Positions 43,799 through 55,119 are shown, counted from the stretch's first letter. The stretch: 64,000 nucleotides of DNA from Nematopogon swammerdamellus (GCA_946902875.1 OX336355.1:9259347-9323346), one strand, 5' to 3'. The notes: generated by a model from the letters alone, not told the origin. Made by a program: numbers and translations.

Positions 43799-45165
43799 TT
43801 GAGGAGGTGTTATTGGTCCGACTGTCTTCATTCGACTGTACCAGTTAGTATAACAGTTTCTTCACTACGCCCTGCGCAAGTTAACAAGATTACGCAACCG
43901 AGAGAGTCTCCTTTGTCTAAAATTTCTTCACCGAAGTCTCGAGAGGTAAAGATATAAAAAGCCTCGTTAGCTATCGCCGCCGGAGCTCCGCTGAATTCTT
44001 AATAAGTCATCTTTAAAACATGCCGACGATTCTGTCCGAATGATCTCACGCAAGGGCGCCTCGTGATTCTCGATTTGCATAAGAGTTTTGGAACTCCGAG
44101 TCGTTTTATCCAATGAAGGCTGTGGTGAGAGTCGCAGTATTGAGCGCAATACTTTCATCTTAAATTAAAATACATATAAATTATACAGGTGTTGCAACAG
44201 TCACTACATCAATATAAGTATTATTTTATTACTTTATTGTCACGTTTTCTCTTCGTACATATTAAAATTAATTATATATACATAATTACATTAAAAATAT
44301 ATAAACACGAAGAAGAACGGCCTTATTGCCGGGGACGGCGGGAGGCAAGCCTCCAAGCACGCCGGCGACGGAGATGGGCAGAGGCGGCGCAAGGCGTGAG
44401 CGACGTGGGCGACCGCCCACGGGGCCTCGCGGCCCGAGGGGCCTCGCGTCTAGAAAGTTCATGCAGCGTTGATTCATGAAAAATATTCAGCTAGATCTAT
44501 TAAAAGAGACCTCGAGTAAACATGTTTAGACTTAATCAAAGGCAAACTGAAGCTTACTATAAAGTCTTTACTAGACACAAGATGGGAAAGCAGAACAAAG
44601 GCAGTGAATATTGTATCAATACAGTGGCTATATTATTGCGATTTGATGATATTATTGAATGTATTGAATATTGGTAAAATTGAGAGGGCCTCGCAAAATT
44701 TATCTTGCCCACATAAAATTTAGTTCATGCCCCGCCACTGAGGATGGGTGGTGGTGGTACTAGACTCGTAGTAGGCCACCAACACTCCCATCTCGGATAG
44801 CTCCGTCCGTGTCCTCCGGACTGCGAGGCGACGACACGCTGGTTCTACCATTGTCAGGTCTCGTGCGCACCGGTAGCGGAGGCCGTAGAGTAGACGGGGC
44901 ACGGGACAGAGGGCCTCGATCGCTCCAAGCACACTGGTGGTGGCGCGGCGGCGGCGGGGACGTCGTCATCCCGTCGTAGTCGGTTTGGCGGGGCGCGTCC
45001 TGGTTTGCCGTCATCGGCAAAAAATATAGTATTCATACAAACTGACAAACTTACAACGTCTAAATACATACACGGGTTCACGCTCGCACCGAGCGGCGCC
45101 ACTCGCGGTACATTAAAAAAAATTATATCCCGGAAACTAGACACATTTTGGTAAATATTTATATC
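43799..45165. other. intergenic sequence with two GC-rich patches
   Basis: 44320-44460 (gccggggacggcgggaggc) and 44750-45010 are GC-rich. Leftward frames there (for example EDTDGAIRDGSVGGLL) are unrecognised and most likely repeat remains. A 63-codon ATG frame at 44158-43967 (-) has coding-like codons but no support. Confidence 0.3.
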
Positions 45166-45169
45166 GACA

Positions 45170-45295
45170 CAAAGGTTGACTGTAAGAAATCTCTGTAAGG
45201 GATAAGTCCGCCTTTGCACCTTATGTAATTTTCTAATCTACTTGTTACTGTTTAATGTTTACTGGAGCAAGAAAGCATTTTCTATCTATCTATCA
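45170..45295 (+). repeat. LINE 3' untranslated tail
   Basis: ggttgactgtaagaaatctc, gataagtccgcctttgcacc and attttctatctatcta; same family as 24340-24470. Confidence 0.65.
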
Positions 45296-45319
45296 CATTA
45301 GAAATATCCGTTCCTTATA

Positions 45320-46104
45320 CAGGTGACTCAGCAAACTTTTTAAATTTAAATTTCGAATAAATTGGCGGGCAGCGGAACTAGCGGGGTGCGAGGTACTGCA
45401 TTCGAAAACTGACCGTTGGGGAATTTTTAGTGGGCGCCATGTCGTGGTTGGGAGAGCACCGCGCGTGCGCAGTGGAGGCTTATTTCGGCAACGGTCATTC
45501 GTGCACACGAGCGCGACGCATATTCTGCAGGCCTATACTTTTTTTCAAAACCATCGCGTTACTACTGTTACAGTGACCAGTGAGCGCTATACCGCCATGA
45601 TAAAGAACTTTTTTGTGCCGGAACTGAGACAGGGTATCAGCAGATATCCTGATGTATGGTTTCAACAAGATGGGGCCACTGCGCACACTGTCAGGGCCTC
45701 AATGCGTGCAGTCGCAGCACTATTTCCCAGAAAAATCATCAGCCGATTTGGAGATATACCCTGGCCTCCACGGTCGCCAGATTTGACCCCAGCTAACTTC
45801 TTCTTATGGGGATATCTCAAAAGCAAAGTTTTTACCAACCAGCTTGCCAATCTTGAAGACTTGAAGACAAAAATAACTGAAGAAGTTAACTCTATCCCAA
45901 GTGATTTATTGCAGCTTGTGATAACTAATACACGCGTCCGCCTTGCAGAGTGTGTACAGCGAGAAGGAAAGCATCTTGATGATATTATTTTTCATAAATA
46001 AAATCCCAATTTGTACACTTTAATTTTATACTATTAAAATTACTATAAATAGTTAAACTGTAAAATGACATTTTTCAGTTTAAAATCTGGAATGAGTCAC
46101 CCTG
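45320..46104 (+). mobile_element. internally deleted mariner-like (DD41D-type) transposon
   Basis: The ends CAGGTGACTCAGCA and TGGAATGAGTCACCCTG form short inverted termini, bounded by TA at 45318-45319 and 46105-46106. The 785-bp body holds the start and C-terminal half of a transposase gene but not the middle. That makes it a deletion derivative of a full-length element of usual size. Confidence 0.85.
45439..46001 (+). pseudogene. mariner-like transposase, internally deleted and with a catalytic D-to-N change
   Basis: From ATG at 45439, MSWLGEHRACAVEAYFGNGH matches the usual N-terminus. The HTH region and first catalytic Asp are missing. The frame then shifts to AYTFFQNHRVTTVTVTSERY, FQQDGATAH (second Asp codon at 45669), FGDIPWPPRSPDLTPAN and FFLWGYLKSKVF, ending EGKHLDDIIFHK. 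There are 41 residues between the second Asp and the position of the third, as in DD41D (rosa-like) elements. That third residue is Asn (AAC, 45795-45797) where Asp is expected, so cleavage activity would be lost even without the deletion. Confidence 0.85.
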
Positions 46105-46106
46105 TA

Positions 46107-47133
46107 CAACTATGTTTTTTGTTTGTTTAAAAACCACGCAATTGTACTCTTTAACGCGGATTGTCCTCTTGAAATTAATGTAGTCACTGCTGTCCCATCA
46201 GCGGGTATCCGGGTATCCGTTACGTCTAGCGTTTGTGTCCTGCTGCCTTCACAAAAATTATCTCTTCGTGATCAGGGTTTTAAGAATGCCCTCCGGGTAG
46301 AGAAAATGAAATTGAGGAAAATTTACAAAAATACACAGAAAAATTCTAGTCTTTTAATTTTAAAACTCGAGAGCTTGTTAACGTTGAAATAGCAATTTTG
46401 TAACTTCGCTTGATTAGAAATTACAAAGTCAATTTTTGTTTCTAAAAATCTGATGAAAATAATTGTTTTCTCCTAATATAATTGTACGGTGCCTGAAGAT
46501 TGTAACGCTAATTAATTGCTCAATAAACCTTAAATTTTCATACAAAAATTGTTTCTATATTCGCCAGAATTGATACAGATTGTTTATTATCATTTTCGCC
46601 AAAATAAATTCAAGTAAGTTTATCTTCCACGCCCACGATATATTCTTTGCTTTTGATAGTTTGTCCGATCCTATAAGATACCCTACGAGAAAAATACATT
46701 AACGGACAAATACGTTGCTAATGGCACCTCGACGTTTCCTTTCTACCTCCTTCTATTGTGTATGTGTGTTTATAGACACCGTCATATCTAAAACTCTTAT
46801 AATGCAAGTAGAACCTTTTCACACTAACTGTATTCTTGAACACCTTTCTTAAAACTATATTTGGCAAGCTAGTTACGTTTGACAAGGTTCTATAGAATAA
46901 ACTCCACCATATAAAGATAGTATACTGAGGCAGATTTTTCTGGAATGAGATATTGAATGCAATCTGTTGCCAGATATAAATGAGTTATGTATTCGTACCA
47001 AGTTAACAATTCTGAAGAATAGAACTGTTATTGTCATACATTGCTTATTATTTGCTTCGTCCTCAACATATTTCACAAATGCACACCATTGACTTATTTT
47101 ATTACTAGCGTATCGCTGCATATATGTCATAAT
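46107..47133. other. AT-rich intergenic sequence
   Basis: Nothing recognised; open frames have no coding character. Confidence 0.35.
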
Positions 47134-47470
47134 GTCAGCCTCGGTAACTCAGTGATGCGGTCAGTTGACTGTCGGTCGTGATCATAAGAACATCTGGGCG
47201 CGGTCAGCACTTGGATGGGTGACCGCTCGACTGTTGGAGGCTGACCGTAAAACTGTAGGTATCTTCCTTTCTTACCTTGCTAGGTGGTAGGGTTTAACAC
47301 GCCCGGGTTGGTACCACCACCACATTGAATGAAAGGTCGGTTGAAACGACTATGTAAATAGTTCGTCGGCATGACCGAAGGAAAGCACTGTCAACATTAA
47401 CCAAGGTGTTATGGGCTGACATCACGGATGTTGTAGGTGATGTAGCCAACCGTGTCAGTTTCCATCAATA
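47134..47470 (+). repeat. SINE-B, with head, slightly deleted
   Basis: gtcagcctcggtaactcagt, gcacttggatgggtgaccgc, ttgctaggtggtagggttta, ttggtaccaccaccacattg and gtcagtttccatcaataaat. Confidence 0.85.
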
Positions 47471-48004
47471 AATAAATTGCATTGTGTTGCATTGCGTGTT
47501 GTGTGTGTTGCACATAATCCGAACTCGGCTAGTTTCATTTATCAAACAAGTTGATGCCTTCTATCCTCCTGAGTTGTTTGGAAACAAGAGTGTTGTGCGA
47601 GTCTTCCCTATATTTCTCAGAAAACAATAACCCGAAAGGAAAATGATGTACAAAATGTATTATTGTGAAAATGTATATCGTTATTGCGTTCTATTTTCCA
47701 TATAATTATGGAAGATATCAGTAATGCCTGCTTTTAGTTAGTTTATTAATTTGATTTTACTATTAGGATTAATGTGATTTTATTTTGTTATTAGACAATT
47801 TAGAATCTTCGGTATTTCTACAATATAGAGAAGAGAATATTGAGTATTTTCTGTGGAGAATCATATTCTCCAATTAAATTCTGGTTTAGAACCAGAATTT
47901 GTCGGTTTAATCTAGTTATCTCTTGTATTACATACTAACTATAAAAGGTTTGATGTTCTCCTTTAAAAAATCTGTAAAAAAATTCTATGTATGAAGGTTC
48001 ATAC
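47471..48004. other. AT-rich intergenic sequence
   Basis: Nothing recognised except a short hairpin aaattctggtttagaaccagaattt near 47876. Confidence 0.35.
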
Positions 48005-48244
48005 CTATTTTATATAGGCATAGCAACGACAAGAACAGTCGAACACGAAACGGGGAACCGCTACGTTACAAATATTAGAGTAGCAACCATTATATAAATC
48101 AATGGTGGCAACAGGCTTCAAAGGTCTCGAGCATTGCTCACCAGCAGATGAGCCCTTGGATCTTGAACAGCCGGCAGTTACCAAGTTACAGTTCCTGACT
48201 CTGGTTTGACACTTCACCTCCACAGGAAAAAGGAACAAAAACAA
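48005..48244 (-). CDS. cysteine-rich possible terminal exon, unrecognised
   Basis: Reading leftwards to TAG at 48005-48007 the frame gives VKCQTRVRNCNLVTAGC, then AGEQCSRPLKPVATIDLY, NGCYSNICNVAVP and FVFDCSCRCYAYIK. There are nine Cys in about 70 residues, with balanced, gene-like codon use. It has no ATG. A pyrimidine-rich stretch (gttcctttttcctgtggag) before GTGAAG could be a splice acceptor, making this the last exon of a secreted small protein. Upstream lies the 253-bp duplication, so its earlier exons are not visible. It could also be a TE remnant. No family recognised. Confidence 0.35.
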   Translation of the reverse strand: MFLFLFPVEVKCQTRVRNCNLVTAGCSRSKGSSAGEQCSRPLKPVATIDLYNGCYSNICNVAVPRFVFDCSCRCYAYIK

Positions 48245-48685
48245 AAGCGAAGCGAAGCGCGAAGTTTCTCGCCAGTTCTTCTCTGCGATAAACGAACTGG
48301 CTAAATGCTAAATGTTTAATGTCAAAATATGATGAATCCGAGTGCAGTGTACTGTCTGTGGATGATGAATGAATAAGGAATAAAGAACATTGGCAAAAAG
48401 GCTAATATTTTAATTGCATCTCGCTCTAAAGCTTTAAATAAGAAGGAACATTATGTTTGCCCTTAAAAATATTTATAATGGCTAGTAACAAAAACAAAAG
48501 CGAAGCGAAGCGCGAAGTTTTTTTGCCAGTTCTTCTCTGCGATAAATGAACTGGCTAAATGCTAAATGTTTAATGTCAAAATATGATGAATCCGAGTGCA
48601 GTGTACTGTCTGTGGATGATGAATGAATAAGGAATAAAGAACATTGGCAAAAATGGCTAATATTTTAATTGCATCTCGCTCTAAT
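48235..48685. repeat. tandem duplication, period 253-254 bp
   Basis: acaaaaacaaaagcgaagcg starts at about 48235 and again at about 48488. Both copies carry cttctctgcgataaa, gctaaatgctaaatg, a ccgagtgcagtgtactgtc block and gcatctcgctctaa. A diverged third relative is at 55700-55795. Confidence 0.9.
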
Positions 48686-48905
48686 TAAGCAATCAACACG
48701 AGATGAAACTAAATCGATTCCCTCAGTCGGCCAACGTATGGAGCCAGGCTGAAGCCTCGCTCCCACGAGTCAGTAAGCCAGTAAGAGTCAGTAAGGGGTA
48801 GCCGCGCGCCGGCGCAAACGCGCCAGTGCGTCAGTCTAGCGCCGGCGACCGATCTTAGTCTCCGTCCGCCGCTCAGGCGGAGCGAACGTGCGCGTCTGTC
48901 ACAAA

Positions 48906-48985
48906 ATGCCTCATTGTGCAGTGCTTTGGTGCAAAAAGTCGTCGAAAAATTCAAACTTGAACACAGATGGAGTCACCTTTCACGA
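48906..48985 (+). CDS. THAP-domain first exon, second copy
   Basis: Identical to 11472-11551: ATG, Cys ligands C4 and C9, and the donor CACGA|GTAAGT. No downstream coding exon recognised. Confidence 0.75.
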
Positions 48986-49464
48986 GTAAGTACTTTCATT
49001 CAATTTGATAGCATTTTTCGCTTGAATTTCAGTAACAAACATCGGCATAAATATGTATGTAGAGCTCTTTTCTGCTTACCCACCATAGGTCGACTATCGT
49101 GTTGGATGCAGTTAGCTCTTGTAATTTTTTTTGTTTATTGATAAATATGTATGTTAAATGTATACAGATATTTCATGCATTCTGCCTTATTGCCAAAGGA
49201 CATTTCTTCTAGTCAACCTCAGCAGGTTTCCTCGTTCAATATTCGTTTATCGCGCTTTTTTCATTCAACCAGTACCTACCGGTTCTTACTTTTGAGCGAC
49301 TCTAAGGAGAAAGGAATTAATTTCTTTAGGTCATGCGTCTACCGGGAATATCAGATCGCGGATATTTAGGAGAATTAAAAATAATTGACGTAATAGTTTA
49401 AACATTTGCCTTTAATGTCAGAGATTCAGAATGTATAGAACGTATAAAAATGTACATGTATATG

Positions 49465-49625
49465 TAGATGGTAGGGTTCAACCCGCCCGTGTTGGTACCA
49501 CTGCACTAAATAAACGTCGGTCGAAGTCACTATGAAAAGTAGTACCTACGTGTTTTCCATCCAATTCAGTATAGCCGGATCGATTAGGGGGAATCGGTGA
49601 CAAGGCACGTACCTAATTCACCTAG
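49465..49625 (+). repeat. SINE-B fragment inside P-like copy 2
   Basis: gatggtagggttcaacccgc, gttggtaccactgcact and ccaattcagtatagccgg; a weak tail (gtatcagtttcctaaaaaaa) lies at 49855-49875. Confidence 0.75.
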
Positions 49626-50325
49626 GTATATTTATTTATTTTAGACAGGCAGCCTTGGCTGATGTGTCTAAATCCGGTTTTTCTTCATATTTTTTATTTT
49701 ATTTGGTTTGTTTGTTTATTTTTTTCTATGTATTTATCGATCTTGATTATTTTTATTATTTTACTTTATTGTAGTTTTATTTTAGTATTTATATATTGGG
49801 CGCCCATCATCACTGGTACCAAACTGAAGCATTATTACGATGATGGAGCCATCCGTATCAGTTTCCTAAAAAAAGTTAATCTTTACTATTTTCGCATACA
49901 TTTTGATAATTTTTATTATGGAATACACAATTGTAGATTTATAATAAAGTATCCGAGGTATCTCAGAATTTAGAACTATGATCGTGTTTATGCGAAAATC
50001 TGCAAATTCGCAAAATTGTGAAAGGGGCGTTGCCTTTGTTCATTTAAGAGAAAGTTATATTATTCCCTTGATGTAAAGAAGGGTTAAATATTGTTAAATC
50101 CGTTTCATCTTTTCATCGCGAATCGACACAATGAGCGACTTATTGTATGAATCCCGTTCAAATGTATGGAAGACTGGCGTCACTTGGCTACCTACTCGCT
50201 CGGCCAATCACAGCGTTCCATGCGCCGCTCCCGCCTCAGACTTCACACCCCTTTGGCGGCTACCTCGGTTCTCATACAAACGATGCCGTATTTCGCATCC
50301 AGGCTTACTGACTCGTGCTCGCTCC

Positions 50326-50604
50326 ATACTCCAGCTTTAAGATAGGAAGTTTGAACATTGTGTTTACGCTTTAACTTAGATTTTTTTAGGAAATGAGGAA
50401 GCGATAGATAAGTGAACGAAATGGGTCCGTCTCGCGCGACAAAAGAGTGGCACGTGACAAAGCGCTCTCCGATATCTCCGAACTGATTTGATATATTCTC
50501 GCTATTCAGAGCCGCTATCCCTAGCACCCGACACGTATCTACCTGGCCATTTACAGAGCGAGTACCATTATTTACCTTTGCTTCAGGGTAAATCTTCCTC
50601 ACAC
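50326..50604. other. unassigned sequence
   Basis: An open leftward frame (KVNNGTRSVNGQVDTC) crosses the transposon edge, so most of it cannot be one host gene; no domain seen. Confidence 0.3.
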
Positions 50605-50770
50605 CCAAAGCATGACTGGAAGAAATCACTTGGAGTGATAAGTCCGCCTTTGCACGCTACTGTTCTCTTGTTTCTGTGTGAAGTATTATAAACTATTTCT
50701 GTTCTGTATGTTATCTTCTGTTTTCTGTTTCTTCGTTAGTGTTTTTATGTGCAATCAAGTATTTCTGTAA
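50605..50770 (+). repeat. LINE 3' untranslated tail
   Basis: atgactggaagaaatcactt, gtgataagtccgcctttgca and a tgcaatcaagtatttctg end. Confidence 0.6.
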
Positions 50771-50820
50771 CAAAGTAACCCTTATAGTAAGACTGCTTAT
50801 TCGACTAGAGTCTCGTAACT

Positions 50821-51030
50821 TTTTAGGATTCCGTATCCATACGGAAGCATACTACTAAGCTTACGCCGTCTGTCTGTCTGTCTGTCTGCATGTTCGTCCG
50901 TCCGTTCGAAGGTTGTATCTTTTGAAGCGTAATAGATTAATTTGTTATCAGAATATGCGTTATTATGGCCGATATGCACACAAATAATAAAAAAAATCCA
51001 AAAAGTTAAACATTTAATTATTGTTCCCAT
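50821..51030 (-). repeat. repeat E, reverse fragment
   Basis: ttttaggattccgtatccat, acgccgtctgtctgtctgtc and cgttattatggccgatatg. Confidence 0.75.
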
Positions 51031-51064
51031 AAACCCTCCGGTGGCGAAGCAAGTTCGCCACTAA

Positions 51065-51316
51065 AGTCCGGCCGCTGAGAAAATGCGTTCCTAACGTCTG
51101 TCAGTTGGTAACAGTGATGCCAGTCGGGATTGCCTAAAAATTACGACAAGCTTGTCAAAATACCACGAAACCGTATAAACAATAGTAAATTTATTAATGA
51201 TTACCTTAGTTCTAACGTACAGTTGCAGGAGTGAGTAATAAAAACTTGTAAAATGATTGATGAAATGACCAACTGACAGACGTCAGGCAGGAACGCATTC
51301 TCTCAGCGGCCGGACT
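51065..51316. mobile_element. MITE with about 45-bp inverted termini
   Basis: agtccggccgctgaga, atgcgttcct and cgtctgtcagttggt at the left are mirrored by accaactgacagacg, aggaacgcat and tctcagcggccggact at the right. 252 bp, no coding. Flanks (ctaa / atag) do not show a clear target duplication, so the superfamily is open. Confidence 0.8.
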
Positions 51317-51810
51317 ATAGCAATGGTCTACGTACATGAGACTGTCATTCGAAATCCAAACAACACATTTTGAATATAGAATTCCGTAATTCCGTTGACA
51401 TAACACGAACGTTGCGATTATGACTAAAATTAATAACTGTGTGTCTACCAGAATTTGTGCATACAAACTAGTAACTTCAAATGTCTCGTTCTTTTCAAAA
51501 TTATTTGGTTTTATTATAAGTTATGTTAAGTTAAGTTTTTATTTTTATTATATTTATACCGTGCAGCGCCACGAATTCCCTATTCGTTTGGTTGCCACAA
51601 TAAAAAGAAGAAGACTAAAATTCATTATCTGCCACGTTCATGCCCCTGTCATTCATATGGCTCCGTCCCAAGACTAAAATAGCTGAAACACATTTTTATG
51701 CCAGTCAACTTTACATGAAAGTTGGCATAGGCGTTGCCAGAGCTGACTGCACAACTGGCGGCCTCGTGAATCGCGTATCGATTTGTTCGATGGCAAATAG
51801 CTTCTGCAGA
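51317..51810. other. intergenic sequence
   Basis: Nothing recognised. Confidence 0.3.
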
Positions 51811-52895
51811 ATATAGACCAGTGGTTCTCAAACTTTTTTAGCTGACGGCGCCCTTAACCCGTTCAAGAAATTGTGCGGCACACCGCTTCAATATTCGGTT
51901 GGTGTCTTTCATAGGCATCATATCTGAACTGTGATAAACGAAGCATAGTACCTTCCCTTAGCGTCATTTTGGGCCCGAAAGGTTTTTTTGATGAAACCAG
52001 CAGGAGGTTTTAGTATGTTGTTAAGCATGTTATTCTGACTAAAAAACCATCGGGAGACAATCTCTAACGTGGATGAGTCACCAGTTATGACGTCATCAAT
52101 ATGGCCGCCACCGCGTTCAAAGTTTTGCGTATACAACAAAAAGTATGTAACATATAAGCATGTGTGGGGTGTCATAAAAAGCACAATTAAATGCACTACA
52201 ATATTGTTCTTACATTTGACCTTGTAAATATCATAGTTTGTGAGAAATTTAAGTTTTAGTAAAAATTACACACAAAAAAATTTTGTTTTTTTAATATATC
52301 AACTTAACTAGTAACTTTACAGTAAAACATTCTATGTAGATATAAATGCTACATTAATAAGCTATAAAATGCTATTAAGATTTTGAGAATCGGTTCATAA
52401 ACAAGCAAAATACATTAGTATTATGCCATAACGGACGTCACCACCAAAAGTCGGATGACTGTTTCAATACAATTTACAAGGCAAATTACGAATATAGATA
52501 ACTTATTATGGGTAACTTGTCAAAAACTATTTTGATAAAACTATATTTTCAAAAAGATAAATATGATTTTTAAACAAAAATATTTTTTTTTTTTACTTTT
52601 TAAAAATTTACTTTGTGTCTACGTCTAACTTTTATTGTGGAGGCCTGCCCTGCATTATTAAATAGAAATTTTATTAAAATAAAAGGTACCTACGTATTAT
52701 GAAAAGAAACATTTATTTTTTTACATATATTGTCTGGAGCATGCACCTTCGCATGCGCAAAGCAGAGTGCAGTTAAGTCCATTTTTCACGCACCGGCACC
52801 TTGTGCACCTTTCTTTGCATTTGCAATAGCTTCTTGCAGCTGAGGCTAACATCAGGAAGGGTTTTCCACAAAGGGGTGTACGGCGTACACGACCA

Positions 52896-52930
52896 TGACG
52901 GACCAGCGTACACTGTACGCTGGTCCGTCA
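52896..52930. repeat. perfect 16-bp stem hairpin in the left arm only
   Basis: tgacggaccagcgtac, act, gtacgctggtccgtca. The right arm has a single unduplicated tgacggaccagcgtac (54175-54190), so this is a private change of the left arm. Confidence 0.9.
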
Positions 52931-53189
52931 TTTATCTTTTGCCAACCCCAGTTGCAAGTATCTAGCAGTTGTGGGTCGCTATTCAGGCAATTGGTCCAAA
53001 TATGGGTCTGGTATACAGCCCTTTTTATATGCTGTAGAAGTGCATCTTGTGTTGGAGGAATATTCTCAATTGCTCTGTTTTTTTTTTGTAAACAACATAC
53101 TCCTCGGAGTATTTACATTATTTGTGTCACTAGTAGGATGATTCATGTGAACTACAAAAGTTTCAATGAGCGCAATTTTCGCTGCTGTT

Positions 53190-53484
53190 CTAGCATGGTT
53201 CCATCCCACAAGAATATGCTTGAAGAGCGGCATCTACTTCTCTAAATGCATTCCATGTCTTCCAGGCATTTTTCTTACCTATTCCACAAAATGCATATAC
53301 AGTGTCGCATCCTGTTAAGGAGTGGAAAAAATGCATTAACTCAGGCATCCCACTTGGCAGCTGCGCAAAAAATATGTGAACTGGTAGGTATTTCAAATGT
53401 TTTCCTGTTCCAAACTCAATCCATAACTCCTGCAAATTCCGTATTTTGCTGAACGTCTGAATCCACTGTCTTTACTAAAATACG
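53190..53484 (-). pseudogene. nuclease-like TE gene fragment, left arm
   Basis: The leftward frame matches the right-arm protein from LQELWIEFGTGKHLKYLPVH through TGCDTVYAFCGIGKKNAWKT to AYSCGMEPC. The block linking it to the VDSD motif has a 17-base deletion, and the HEEAD motif lies in the unpaired centre, so this copy lacks it. Confidence 0.7.
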
Positions 53485-53524
53485 ATCATGACCGTTTCGT
53501 GCGGCGTCATCATCACATACGGAA

Positions 53525-54122
53525 ATGTCTTCTTCATCTCACGAGGAAGCTGATGCGAGATTATTATTGCACGCTGATGTCGCCGCACGAAACGGTCATG
53601 ATTTACTGAAAACAGTGGATTCAGACGTGCTAGTAATAGCACTTTTTGCGTTCAGCAAAATACGGAATTTGCAGGAGTTATGGATCGAGTTTGGAACAGG
53701 AAAACATTTGAAATACCTACCAGTTCACACATTTTTTGCGCAGCTGCCAAGTGGGATGCCTGAGTTAATGCATTTTTTCCACTCCTTAACAGGATGCGAC
53801 ACTGTATATGCATTTTGTGGAATAGGTAAGAAAAATGCCTGGAAGACATGGAATGCATTTAGAGAAGTAGATGCCGCTCTTCAAGCATATTCTTGTGGGA
53901 TGGAACCATGCTAGAACAGCAGCGAAAATTGCGCTCATTGAAACTTTTGTAGTTCACATGAATCATCCTACTAGTGACACAAATAATGTAAATACTCCGA
54001 GGAGTATGTTGTTTACAAAAAAAAACAGAGCGATCGAGAATATTCCTCCAACACAAGATGCACTTCTACAGCATACTATAAAAATGCTGTGTACCAGCCC
54101 CACATTTGGATCAATTGACTGA
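53525..54122 (+). pseudogene. nuclease-like TE gene fragment, right arm
   Basis: Visible motifs in order: SSSHEEADARLLLHA (53540 on), TVDSDVLVIALF, LWIEFGTGKHLKY, FFHSLTGCDTVYAFCGIGKK and AFREVDAAL. A frameshift near 53914 is followed by IPPTQDALLQHTIK and a stop at 54122; further degraded frames continue to about 54350. This arrangement is a recurring, poorly described TE protein in animal genomes (HEEADTR, VDTDVVVLA, LTGCDTV, IPPTQAALLQH). The pattern acidic EAD, D-S-D, then G-C-D...GIGKK recalls XPG/FEN1 nucleases; that comparison is my inference. The N-terminus is absent. Confidence 0.65.
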
Positions 54123-55119
54123 ATAGCGACCCACAACTGCTAGATCCTTGCAACTGGGGTTGGCAAAAGATAAATGACGGACCAGCGTACATCCCTTTGT
54201 GGAAAACCCTTCTTGACCTGATGCTAGCCTCAGCTGCAAGGAGCTATTGTCTTCCAAATGCAAAGAACGGTGCACAGGGTGCCGGTGCGTGAAAAATGGA
54301 CTTAACTGCACTCTGCTTTGCGCATGCGAAGGTGCATGCTCCAGACAATATATGTAAAAAAATAAATATTTCTTTTCATAATGCGCACCTTTTATTTCAA
54401 TAAAATTTCTGTTTAATAATGCAGGGCAGGCCTCCACAATAAAAGTTAGACGTAGACACAAAGTTAATTATTAAAAAGTAATAAAAAAAAAATTCTTTTT
54501 GTTTAAAAATCATATTTATCTTTTTGAAAATATAGTTTTATCAAAATAGTTTTTGACAAGTTACCCATAATAAGTTATCTATATTCGTAATTTGCCTTGT
54601 AAATTGTATTGAAACAGTCATCCGACTTTTGGTGGTGACTTCCGTTATGGAATAAAACTAATGTATTTTGCTTGTTTATGAACCGATTCTCAAAATCTTA
54701 ATGGCGTTTTATAGCTTATTAATGTAGCATTTATATCTACATAGAATGTTTTACTGTAAAGTTACTAGTTAAGTTGATATATTAAAAAAACAAAAATTTT
54801 TTTTGTAAAATTTTTACTAAAACTTAAATTTCTCACAAACTATGGTATGTACAAGGTCAAATGTAAAAGCAATATTGTAGTGCATTTAATTGTGCTTTTT
54901 ATGACACCCAACACATGCTTGTATGTTACATACTTTTTGTTGTATACGCAAAACTTTGAACGCGGTGGCGGCCATCTTGATGACGTCATAACTGGTGACT
55001 CATCCACGTTAGAGATTGTCTCCCGATGGTATTTTAGTCAGAACAACATGCTTAACAACATACTAAAACCTCCTGCTGGTTTCATCAAAAAAACCTTTTT
55101 TCCGCTAAGGGAAGGTACT
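53581..55119 (+). repeat. right arm of the 3.1-kb palindrome
   Basis: cgccgcacgaaacggtcatg at its inner edge pairs with catgaccgtttcgtgcggcg at 53487-53506; taagggaaggtact at its outer edge pairs with agtaccttccctta at 51947. Confidence 0.9.

Larger units (their letters stand above)
48764..50317 (+). mobile_element. P-element-like transposon, copy 2
   Basis: The ends CACGAGTCAGTAAGCC and CCAGGCTTACTGACTCGTG are inverted. The 8-bp duplication CTCGCTCC lies at 48756-48763 and 50318-50325. The left (48764 to about 49352) and right (about 49932-50317) segments match copy 1. The interior is unrelated and contains a SINE-B piece. A duplicated agtcagtaag lies just inside the left end. No transposase core. 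Confidence 0.85.
51947..53506 (-). repeat. left arm of the 3.1-kb palindrome
   Basis: Reverse complement of 53581-55119 with few substitutions and small indels, including a 17-base loss near 53450 and a small inverted insertion at 52896-52930. Holds the minus-strand gene copy. Confidence 0.9.

Noticed and set aside
44854..45219. 121-codon minus-strand gene
   Set aside because: Three overlapping frames are open in the same GC-rich patch; composition explains them.
50243..50629. 128-codon minus-strand gene
   Set aside because: Spans the right end and target duplication of P-like copy 2, so it cannot be an original gene.
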